Shown: positions 1-4,966 of the stretch, one piece after another
Layout of the letters: every line of letters begins with the position of its first letter
Position numbering within the stretch: the stretch's first letter is position 1
Assembly (NCBI GenBank): GCA_025463615.1
Contig: JAODAU010000068.1
Span: 1 to 5,450, forward strand
Source: Microbacteriaceae bacterium
Lineage (GTDB): Bacteria; Actinomycetota; Actinomycetes; Actinomycetales; Microbacteriaceae
DNA: 5,450 nucleotides
Direction of reading: 5' to 3'
The notes under the pieces: generated by a model
Databases searched by the model: none
What the model was told of the DNA's origin: nothing
Seen by the model: only the letters and a program-made list of their open reading frames with translations
Translations under genes and position numbers: made by a program

Positions 1-88
1 GGGGTCTTCATTCCGAGACGCTGGCTGGGCCTGGCAGCAGCACGCCCGGAGGGCGCGCCGCCGGATTGCGTCTCGGAAGGAAGACCCC
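1..88. repeat. Long imperfect inverted repeat downstream of the CSD-DUF1294 gene
   Basis: Bases 1-21 are complementary to bases 68-88 at 20 of 21 positions. The only mismatch is A10 against G79. The 46-base spacer (22-67) is very GC-rich and can form small inner hairpins, for example GCCC at 44-47 with GGGC at 51-54. The repeat lies 21 bases past the stop codon of the minus-strand gene ending at 110, so a factor-dependent or U-tract-less terminator for that gene is one reading. No run of T is visible, but the sequence beyond the stem lies outside the window. Other readings are an intergenic repeat element or paired protein-binding sites. The outer end could extend beyond base 1. The pairing is seen directly; the role is inferred. 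Confidence 0.75.
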
Positions 89-109
89 GACCCGCTCGCC
101 TCCCCCGAG

Positions 110-721
110 CTACCCCGCGAGCGCCGCCCGCACCAGCCCGAGCAACGGCGACAGGAACAGCACGAACGCGAGCACGTTCAGCACCACGCTCAGCCAGAAC
201 ACCGCGCGGAAACTGCGCTTCGTGGTCTTGTGCCGCAGCCGCTGCTGCGCGAGGATCGCCCCCGGCCAACCGCAGAGGAAGCCCAGGAAGATCAGGGTGA
301 ACTCGGTGGTCCGCCAGCTGCCGGTCGCGGCAGCACGTTTGTCGGCGCGGTAGACGAAGTAGGTGACGACGCTCATCACGACGTAGATCCCCGCGACCCA
401 GATCGGCGTAGACCAGCGCAGCGACGCGTAGACGTACAGCACGGCGAACGCGCCCAGCGCGACGAGCCCCGAGTAGTGGCCCGGTCGCATCCGCGGTCGC
501 ACGTGTTCGCCCACGAACTGCGCGTCGAGCGCCTGCGGCTTTCCCTCCGCCGAGGTGTGCGGCGCGAAGGTGAGGCGATCGCCGGACATCGGCCGCCGGG
601 TTCCCTTGGGGAATGAGCTGATGTGCACGAACGTGTTCTCGCCGCCGCCGTCGGGGGCGATGAAGCCGAACCCGCGCTCATCGTTCCACGACGTCAGGAC
701 GCCGCCGTTGCGGGTGGTCAT
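110..721 (-). CDS. Cold-shock domain / DUF1294 fusion membrane protein
   Basis: This 203-residue protein has two parts. Residues 1-68 form a cold-shock (CSD, OB-fold) domain with an RNP1-like motif RGFGFI (16-21) and an RNP2-like motif FVHIS (31-35), the aromatic patches that bind single-stranded RNA or DNA in CspA-type proteins. Residues 84-203 match DUF1294, with hydrophobic segments at about 86-101, 106-124, 141-159 and 173-193. The family's conserved stretch is present: ADK at 126-128, GWPGAILAQQ at 151-160 and RHKTTKRSF at 163-171. The protein should therefore sit in the membrane with a cytoplasmic nucleic-acid-binding head; the function of DUF1294 is unknown. The ATG at 721 is chosen because the CSD starts within a few residues of it. 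The frame stays open far upstream, but only as an antisense-type shadow of aidB. The gene begins 23 bases after the aidB stop and has its own TACGAT hexamer six bases before the ATG. This fusion architecture is known in other bacteria. Confidence 0.88.
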   Translation of the reverse strand: MTTRNGGVLTSWNDERGFGFIAPDGGGENTFVHISSFPKGTRRPMSGDRLTFAPHTSAEGKPQALDAQFVGEHVRPRMRPGHYSGLVALGAFAVLYVYASLRWSTPIWVAGIYVVMSVVTYFVYRADKRAAATGSWRTTEFTLIFLGFLCGWPGAILAQQRLRHKTTKRSFRAVFWLSVVLNVLAFVLFLSPLLGLVRAALAG

Positions 722-727
722 CGTTCG

Positions 728-733
728 ATCGTA
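728..733 (-). promoter_or_regulatory. Putative leaderless -10 element of the CSD-DUF1294 gene
   Basis: TACGAT on the minus strand fits the actinobacterial -10 consensus TANNNT and is followed by six bases and then the ATG, so transcription could begin at the start codon. No purine-rich ribosome binding site lies in the 23-base gap to aidB. No good -35 is visible. If real, it would let this gene be expressed independently of aidB. Confidence 0.45.
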
Positions 734-744
734 TCCGCTGCGGC

Positions 745-2367
745 TCACACCCGGCCCACGATCGCCGCGAGGTCGGCGGATGCCGGCAGCTCGCCGTACA
801 GCTGCCCGCGGTGCTCGCCGAGGCGGGACTCCACGAAGGCGGTGGCGACGGCCGGCGGTGCCGTTCGCAGCAGGAGGGATGACTGCAGCGCGACGGCGAG
901 GGCCGCGACGAGCCGGCGCGCGTGCAGGGGGGCGGTGGCGGCATCCATGGTCGCGACCTCGGCCGCCAGCGCGCGCGTGCGGCCCAGGTGCGCGTCGAAC
1001 AGCGGATGCTGGCCGGCGGCGAGGGACACCTCCGCGTCGAACGCCTCCAGGCTCGCGGGCTCGCGGGTGATGGCGCGCAGCACGTCCAGGGCGATCACGT
1101 TGCCGGAGCCCTCCCAGACGGCCATCACGGGCTGTTCCCGGTAGCGGCGCGCGAGCGGGAACGCCTCGGTGTAGCCGTTGCCGCCGAGGCATTCGAGGGC
1201 CTCGTAGGCGTGCCCGGGCCCGCGCTTGCAGATCCAGTATTTGCTGACCGCGGTGGCGAGCCTGCGGAACGCGACCTCCTCGCCGTCGGCGTCGATGTCG
1301 TGGGCGCGCGCCAGCCGCAGGGATGTCGCGGTCGCCGCCTCGGTCTCCAGCGCCAGGTCGGCGACCACCGCGGTCATCGCCGGCTGGTCGACGAGCAGCG
1401 CCCCGAAGGCCCGGCGGTGACGCGCGTGCCACGCGGCCTCCGCGGTCGCCTGCCGCATTCCGGCGGTCGTACCGTAGATGCAGTCGAGCCGCGTGCGCGA
1501 GACCATCTCGATGATGGTGCGAACGCCGCGCCCCTCCTCCCCGAGCAGGAAGCCGACGGTGCCGTCCAGTTCGATCTCGCTGGACGCGTTGGAGCGGTTT
1601 CCGAGCTTGTCCTTGAGCCGCTGGATGCGGAACACGTTGCGTTCGCCGCCCGGCAGCACCCGCGGCACGAGGAAGCAGCTCAGCCCGGCGGGCGCCTGCG
1701 CCAGCACGAGGAACCCGTCGGACATCGGCGCGCTGCAGAACCACTTGTGCCCCGTGAGGGAGTAGCTGCCGTCGCCGGCATCCACGGCCCGCGTGGTGTT
1801 CGCGCGCACGTCGGAGCCGCCCTGCTTCTCGGTCATCGCCATACCGAACAGCGCGGATGTCTTGCCCGGGTTCAGCCCGGGGTCGTAGTCGCGGCTGAGC
1901 AGCCGGGGGAGCCATTCGCTCTCCAGCTCGGGGGATGCCGCGAGGGCTGGCACCACGGAATGCGTCATCGAGATCGGGCACGCGTGACCGGGCTCGACCT
2001 GCGCGAACAGCATGAAGGTGGCGGCGCGCGCCACGTTTGCGCCGGGCCGGGGAGCGGCCCACGCCGACGTGTGCGCCCCCTCGGCGACCGCAGCCGAGAT
2101 GATGCGGTGGTAGCTCGAGTCGTACTCGACCTCGTCGATGCGGTTGCCGTAGCGGTCGTGCGTGTGCAGCTCGGGCTCGATGCGGTTCGCGCGTTCGGCG
2201 TCGTGCTGGAACTGCTCGGTGCCCACGTGGCGGCCCACCCGCGCCAGTTCGTCGACCGCCCAGCCGGCGTCGTAGTGCCACACCGCCTCGACGAGCGGCA
2301 GGTTGCTCGAGAACTCGTCGACGTCGACGCGCGGGGGAACCTGGTTCACGACTTCGTGGGTGCTCAC
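745..2367 (-). CDS. aidB: AidB-type acyl-CoA dehydrogenase family flavoprotein
   Basis: The 540-residue product has almost the length of E. coli AidB (541) and resembles it, as I remember that protein, throughout. Visible family blocks are the flavin-contact stretch MAMTEKQGGSDVRANTTRA (positions 176-194 approx.), GHKWFCSAP (206-214), RLKDKLGNRSNAS (250-262), KRGPGHAYEALECLGGNGY (381-399) and VWEGSGN (417-423). The Glu at 419 is in the segment that carries the active-site acid in AidB. AidB is an FAD protein of the alkylation adaptive response. It has weak isovaleryl-CoA dehydrogenase activity and binds DNA in E. coli; its exact physiological reaction is unsettled. The C-terminal quarter, which contributes to DNA binding in E. 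coli, has no lysine here after K381, so DNA binding should not be assumed. The start is GTG at 2367, immediately before MSTHE-type residues; no alternative start is convincing. The gene lies 25 bases after the LLM oxidoreductase stop. A TAGGGT hexamer six bases before GTG could act as a leaderless -10 or, through its AGGG, as a weak ribosome binding site. Confidence 0.9.
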   Translation of the reverse strand: MSTHEVVNQVPPRVDVDEFSSNLPLVEAVWHYDAGWAVDELARVGRHVGTEQFQHDAERANRIEPELHTHDRYGNRIDEVEYDSSYHRIISAAVAEGAHTSAWAAPRPGANVARAATFMLFAQVEPGHACPISMTHSVVPALAASPELESEWLPRLLSRDYDPGLNPGKTSALFGMAMTEKQGGSDVRANTTRAVDAGDGSYSLTGHKWFCSAPMSDGFLVLAQAPAGLSCFLVPRVLPGGERNVFRIQRLKDKLGNRSNASSEIELDGTVGFLLGEEGRGVRTIIEMVSRTRLDCIYGTTAGMRQATAEAAWHARHRRAFGALLVDQPAMTAVVADLALETEAATATSLRLARAHDIDADGEEVAFRRLATAVSKYWICKRGPGHAYEALECLGGNGYTEAFPLARRYREQPVMAVWEGSGNVIALDVLRAITREPASLEAFDAEVSLAAGQHPLFDAHLGRTRALAAEVATMDAATAPLHARRLVAALAVALQSSLLLRTAPPAVATAFVESRLGEHRGQLYGELPASADLAAIVGRV

Positions 2368-2373
2368 GCTTCG

Positions 2374-2379
2374 ACCCTA
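2374..2379 (-). promoter_or_regulatory. Putative leaderless -10 element (or weak RBS) of aidB
   Basis: TAGGGT on the minus strand is followed by six bases and then the GTG start of aidB. The spacing and the TANNNT pattern match those found before the other genes here. The contained AGGG, with a seven-base gap to GTG, could instead be a weak Shine-Dalgarno sequence. The two readings cannot be separated from sequence alone. Confidence 0.4.
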
Positions 2380-2392
2380 CTTCGCGCGCGAC

Positions 2393-3421
2393 CTACAGAT
2401 TCGGCTCCCACCCGATCGCGGGCGCGACGTGCTTCGCGATGTTCTCGAGCAGCGTCGTGTTGTACTCCACGCCAAGCTGGTTCGGCACGGTGAGCAGGAT
2501 GGTGTCCGCGGCCTGCACCGCGGCATCCTTCGCCAGTTCCGCGGCGATCACGTCCGGCTCGCCGGTGTAGCTCTTGCCGAAGCGGGCGAGTCCGCCGTCG
2601 AGGTAGCCCACCTGGTCGTGGTTCTCGTCGGCGCGGCCGCCGAAGTAGCTGCGGTCGAGGTCGCTGACCAGCGGGATGACGCTGCGGCTCACGGAGACCC
2701 GCGGCTCGCGCTCCCAGCCCTGCTCCTTCCACGCGGCGCGGAAGAACTCGATCTGCTCGGCCTGCAGCTCGTCGAAGGGCACGCCGGTGTCCTCGGTGAG
2801 CAGCGTCGAGCTCATCAGGTTCATGCCCTGCTCGGCGGTCCAGGATGCCGTGGCTCGCGTGCCCGAGCCCCACCAGATGCGGTCCTTGAGGCCTTCCGAC
2901 TGCGGCTGGATCGCCAGCGGGGAACTGGATCCGGTCATCTGCGGGTTGGACAGCACCACGCCGGCTCCGTCGATGGCTGCGCGGAAGTAGGCGGTATGCG
3001 CCCGGGCCTCGTCGGCATGCGTCTCGCCCTCGGCGGGCACGTAGCCGAACGCCTGCGAGCCGTCGAGCGCGGTCTCGGGTGACCCGCGGCTCACGCCGAG
3101 CTGCAGTCGCCCGGCGCTGATGAGGTCGGCCGCCGCCGCCTCCTCGGCCATATACAGCGGGTTCTCGTACCGCATGTCGATCACGGCCGTGCCGATCTCG
3201 ATGCGCTTGGTGCGCGCGCCGATCGCCGCGAGCAGCGGGAACGGCGAGGCGAGCTGGCGGGCGAAGTGGTGCACGCGCACGAACGCTCCGTCGATCCCGA
3301 GCTCCTCTGCGGCGACGGCCAGGTCGATGGTCTGCAGCAGCGCGTCCTGCGCGGTGCGCGCCTGCGATCCGGGCACCGGTTGCCAATGGCCGAAGGAGAG
3401 GAATCCGATTCGTTTCTTCAC
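2393..3421 (-). CDS. LLM-class flavin-dependent oxidoreductase (luciferase-like monooxygenase family)
   Basis: The 342-residue product is a single-domain bacterial luciferase-like TIM barrel. Its N-terminus KKRIGFLSFGHW (2-13) is the first barrel strand. VRVHHFARQLASPFPLLAAI (48-67) is the typical luciferase-family segment, followed by the strand RIEIGTAVIDMRYENP (73-88), the GRLQLGVSRGSPE block (104-116) and WWGSGTRATASWTAEQGMN (183-201). Such enzymes use FMNH2 or F420 to oxidise or reduce small organic substrates; the substrate and cofactor cannot be told here. The start is taken as GTG at 3421, because the barrel's first strand follows at once and the 31 residues that an ATG at 3514 would add read through the end of the neighbouring DUF2750 gene and look non-native. 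It follows DUF2750 by 28 bases and precedes aidB by 25, so co-transcription is possible. No Shine-Dalgarno is seen; a TACGTT hexamer lies nine bases before GTG. Confidence 0.9.
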   Translation of the reverse strand: MKKRIGFLSFGHWQPVPGSQARTAQDALLQTIDLAVAAEELGIDGAFVRVHHFARQLASPFPLLAAIGARTKRIEIGTAVIDMRYENPLYMAEEAAAADLISAGRLQLGVSRGSPETALDGSQAFGYVPAEGETHADEARAHTAYFRAAIDGAGVVLSNPQMTGSSSPLAIQPQSEGLKDRIWWGSGTRATASWTAEQGMNLMSSTLLTEDTGVPFDELQAEQIEFFRAAWKEQGWEREPRVSVSRSVIPLVSDLDRSYFGGRADENHDQVGYLDGGLARFGKSYTGEPDVIAAELAKDAAVQAADTILLTVPNQLGVEYNTTLLENIAKHVAPAIGWEPNL

Positions 3422-3430
3422 GTCGATGCA

Positions 3431-3436
3431 AACGTA
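3431..3436 (-). promoter_or_regulatory. Possible -10 element of the LLM oxidoreductase gene
   Basis: TACGTT on the minus strand fits TANNNT and lies nine bases before the GTG start, slightly farther than for the neighbouring genes. A very short or absent leader would result. No -35 resembling TTGACA is seen at the expected distance, so this is the weaker case of the series. Confidence 0.3.
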
Positions 3437-3449
3437 TGGATGCCGCGCG

Positions 3450-3797
3450 CTATTCCGCAGCGAGACGCTGGAGCACGGCACCGGGCTCGACGTCGTACCC
3501 GGTCGCCCGGGCACCCGACCAGTTCAGCCCGACGAGGATGCCGTCGCTCCGCAGCCCGGGAAGCCAGCGAGCGACCCACTCGGCCAGGGGTATCTCGCGG
3601 GTGCGGAACCCCACGTAGGCGGGGCTGCCCTCGATGACCGCGCGTGCCCGCGACTCCCGGGACCAGAACGGCATCGAGCGCTGGCCATCGCCGCTCTGCG
3701 GCGCGGGCACCCCGCCGTCGTCCTCGATCGTCCACACGGCGTCGCCCGTCGCGAGCTCTCGGTAGAACGCGTCGGCGTGCGCGGCACTCACACTCAT
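3450..3797 (-). CDS. DUF2750 family protein
   Basis: This is a small soluble protein of 115 residues. It matches the DUF2750 pattern: an N-terminal helix ending in FYREL (11-15), a conserved W22, a MPFWSRESRARAVIE block (42-56), YVGFRTREIPLAEWVARWLPGL (61-82) and the C-terminal DGILVGLNWS motif (85-94). No signal peptide, membrane segment or catalytic motif is evident, and the family has no established function. The ATG at 3797 gives the normal family length. Longer readings of the same frame run into the divergent DinB gene and are shadows. It is the first gene of the minus-strand group, reading away from the DinB-like gene across a 97-base region with an inverted repeat. A TATTCT hexamer six bases before ATG suggests a leaderless transcript; no ribosome binding site is seen. 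Confidence 0.88.
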   Translation of the reverse strand: MSVSAAHADAFYRELATGDAVWTIEDDGGVPAPQSGDGQRSMPFWSRESRARAVIEGSPAYVGFRTREIPLAEWVARWLPGLRSDGILVGLNWSGARATGYDVEPGAVLQRLAAE

Positions 3798-3803
3798 GCG
3801 TCG

Positions 3804-3809
3804 AGAATA
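3804..3809 (-). promoter_or_regulatory. Putative leaderless -10 element of the DUF2750 gene
   Basis: TATTCT on the minus strand is followed by six bases and then ATG, the spacing expected if transcription begins at the start codon. The usual -35 position (about 3827-3832) lies inside the left arm of the inverted repeat and does not resemble TTGACA, which suggests that a bound activator or repressor could set the activity of this promoter. Confidence 0.5.
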
Positions 3810-3814
3810 CGAAC

Positions 3815-3867
3815 TCTGGCCAGTCGTTGCGGGTATCTGGCGCGCACACCCGCAACAACTGACCAGA
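3815..3867. promoter_or_regulatory. Inverted repeat between divergent genes, likely operator
   Basis: The arms 3815-3834 and 3848-3867 are complementary at 18 of 20 positions around a 13-base spacer. The inner nine bases GTTGCGGGT / ACCCGCAAC are perfect. Each arm carries a self-palindromic or near-palindromic octamer, CTGGCCAG at 3816-3823 and CTGACCAG at 3859-3866, with centres 43 bases apart (about four helix turns). The left arm covers the -18 to -37 zone of the DUF2750 promoter if that transcript is leaderless. The right arm covers the likely -35 of the DinB-like gene. This placement suggests a binding site for a dimeric or tetrameric regulator controlling both directions. In a minus-strand RNA the two mismatches would become G-U pairs, so an RNA hairpin is the alternative. 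The regulator is unknown. Confidence 0.65.
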
Positions 3868-3887
3868 ACCGCGCGCCGGAGTAACGT
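3859..3887 (+). promoter_or_regulatory. Putative promoter of the DinB-like gene (leaderless)
   Basis: CTGACC at 3859-3864 (four of six matches to TTGACA) is followed by a 17-base spacer and TAACGT at 3882-3887. Seven bases then lead to the ATG at 3895. This is the most complete -35/-10 pair in the window. Its -35 sits inside the right arm of the inverted repeat, so a protein bound there would be expected to repress this promoter. Confidence 0.55.
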
Positions 3888-3894
3888 GCACCGC

Positions 3895-4404
3895 ATGACC
3901 ACCACCGCCGAACTGCTCGCCGACGGCTTCGGCCGCATCCGCCACCTCGTCGAGGAGGTCGTCGACGGGTTCGATGTCGACGGGCTGACCGCGCGCGTCG
4001 ACGGCGACGCCAACACGATCGCGTGGCTGGTCTGGCACCTCACGCGGCTGCAGGATTCCTCGGTCGCGCGGGTGGCATCCGACGACCAGCTCTGGACGAC
4101 CGCCGGCTGGTCGGCGCGCTTCGACCTCCCCTTCGACGACAGCGCCACCGGCTACGGCCAGTCGACGCAGGATGTCGGGGCCGTCCGCGCCGACGCCGAA
4201 CTCCTGCTCGGTTACCACGACGCGGTCTTCGAGCGCACGCTCGACTACCTCGGCGACCTCGAGGACTCCGACTTCGACCGCGTCGTGGACACGCGCTTCG
4301 ACCCGCCCGTCACCCTCGCGGTGCGCATGATGAGCATCCTCAGCGACGAGCTGCAGCACGTCGGCCAGGCCGCGTTCGTGCGCGGCGTCATCGAGCGACG
4401 CTGA
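3895..4404 (+). CDS. DinB / DUF664-like superfamily protein
   Basis: The 169-residue product has the pattern of the DinB/YfiT four-helix bundle. A first helix (about 3-25) is followed by ANTIAWLVWHLTRLQD (39-54), a variable central part with DDQLWTTAGW (63-72) and DLPFDDSATGYG (77-88), a third helix around 95-122, and a final helix with SDELQHVGQAAFVRGVIE (150-167). H48 and H155 are the likely metal ligands; D151 occupies the place where many relatives have another histidine. Actinobacterial members include mycothiol-dependent transferases and isomerases, so a thiol transferase or detoxification role is possible but not shown. The ATG at 3895 gives a normal family length and has a fitting promoter. 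The gene is transcribed divergently from DUF2750, and the F420-type reductase begins 20 bases after its stop. Confidence 0.85.
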   Translation: MTTTAELLADGFGRIRHLVEEVVDGFDVDGLTARVDGDANTIAWLVWHLTRLQDSSVARVASDDQLWTTAGWSARFDLPFDDSATGYGQSTQDVGAVRADAELLLGYHDAVFERTLDYLGDLEDSDFDRVVDTRFDPPVTLAVRMMSILSDELQHVGQAAFVRGVIERR

Positions 4405-4411
4405 CGGCTGG

Positions 4412-4417
4412 CAGAAT
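4412..4417 (+). promoter_or_regulatory. Possible -10 element of the F420-dependent reductase gene
   Basis: CAGAAT lies seven bases before the GTG start, in the 20-base gap after the DinB-like gene. It differs from TANNNT at the first base. No Shine-Dalgarno is visible in the gap, so either a leaderless internal promoter or translation coupled to the upstream gene would be needed. Confidence 0.3.
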
Positions 4418-4424
4418 CGGCACC

Positions 4425-4907
4425 GTGCCAACTCTCCAGCGCCGCGTCCGCATCGCGGTCGCGCGCTTCTCGCGAACGCGGTTCTTCCGTCGCGTCGGTC
4501 CGACGATCATGCCGCCGCTGGAGCGGGCGACGTCTGCGCTGACGCGGGGGAGGCATCCGCTGAGCGGTTACCTCGTGCCGTCGCTCGTGCTGCACACGAC
4601 GGGCGCGAAGTCCGGCCTTCCGCGCGAGACAGAGCTGATGTACGTGCCGGAGGGCGATCGGATGCTGGTCACCGGCAGCAACTTCGCCCGCGACAGTCAC
4701 CCCGCCTGGACCGCCAACCTGCTCGCAAACCCGCGCGGGTCGGTGAAGGTGAACGGTGCAGACATCCCGGTCGTGGCGGAGCTCATCGGCGACGACGAGC
4801 GCGAGGCGGTGTGGGCGTATATCGAGGACCAGTGGCCCGGATATCGCGGCTACGAGCGCGCATCCGGTCGCGTTCTGCGCATCTTCCGACTCACTCCGAC
4901 CACTTAA
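4425..4907 (+). CDS. Deazaflavin (F420)-dependent nitroreductase family protein
   Basis: The 160-residue product matches the Ddn-like split-barrel family of F420H2-dependent reductases. Recognisable blocks are LVLHTTGAKSGLPRETELMYV (54-74), where the GxKSG stretch contacts the F420 phosphate in relatives, SNFARDSHPAWTANLLANP (85-103), and VWAYIEDQWPGYRGYERASGR (129-149) near the C-terminus, ending in LRIFRL. Family members reduce quinones, nitroaromatics and related electrophiles with F420H2; the substrate here is unknown. The N-terminal 40 residues form a basic amphipathic stretch, as in membrane-associated relatives. The start is GTG at 4425: the frame is open farther upstream, but that part overlaps the DinB-like gene in another frame and is not family sequence. 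The gene starts 20 bases after the DinB-like stop, so they may be co-transcribed. Confidence 0.9.
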   Translation: MPTLQRRVRIAVARFSRTRFFRRVGPTIMPPLERATSALTRGRHPLSGYLVPSLVLHTTGAKSGLPRETELMYVPEGDRMLVTGSNFARDSHPAWTANLLANPRGSVKVNGADIPVVAELIGDDEREAVWAYIEDQWPGYRGYERASGRVLRIFRLTPTT

Positions 4908-4913
4908 TACCAC

Positions 4914-4951
4914 GCCGCACCAGATTTATCCACTGGCTCACGGTGTGCGGC
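4914..4951. repeat. Short inverted repeats upstream of the TetR gene
   Basis: GCCGCAC at 4914-4920 is complementary to GTGCGGC at 4945-4951, and CCAG at 4920-4923 to CTGG at 4933-4936. The segment lies between the reductase stop and the TetR start, overlapping the likely -35 area of the regulator. It could be an autoregulatory operator or a weak hairpin terminator; no T tract follows. Elements this short may arise by chance. Confidence 0.35.
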
Positions 4952-4954
4952 CCG

Positions 4955-4960
4955 TAGTAT
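4955..4960 (+). promoter_or_regulatory. Putative leaderless -10 element of the TetR gene
   Basis: TAGTAT is followed by six bases and then ATG. A weak -35-like CTGGCT at 4933-4938 lies 16 bases upstream. There is no purine-rich ribosome binding site before the start, which favours a leaderless transcript. Confidence 0.5.
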
Positions 4961-4966
4961 TCATCC

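Noticed and set aside
69..88. Resemblance of CGGAAGGAAG (74-83) to the tetraloop region of the small SRP RNA
   Set aside because: The flanking bases pair with 1-20 instead of forming the SRP apical hairpin, and the conserved asymmetric internal loops are absent.
110..2281. One continuous 723-codon minus-strand frame suggesting a large fusion protein
   Set aside because: Only its last 203 codons (from ATG at 721) encode recognisable domains. The upstream part is an out-of-frame, Arg/Gly/Ala-rich reading of aidB.
922..2493. A 523-codon open frame on the plus strand opposite aidB
   Set aside because: It is the GC-driven antisense shadow of aidB: Arg/Gly/Ala/Val-rich composition, no recognisable domain, and it ends inside the LLM gene.
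110..3452. Three of four minus-strand genes end in TAG, an uncommon stop in GC-rich actinobacteria
   Set aside because: Too few genes to mean anything; all three proteins end at normal family lengths, so recoding is not suggested.
3422..3514. A 31-residue N-terminal extension of the LLM oxidoreductase from ATG at 3514
   Set aside because: It overlaps the end of DUF2750 and adds non-family sequence before the first barrel strand. GTG at 3421 gives a normal start.
4245..4913. A 222-codon minus-strand frame opposite the DinB-like and F420 reductase genes
   Set aside because: Shadow frame: Arg/Ala/His-rich, no motifs, and fully opposite two well-recognised genes.
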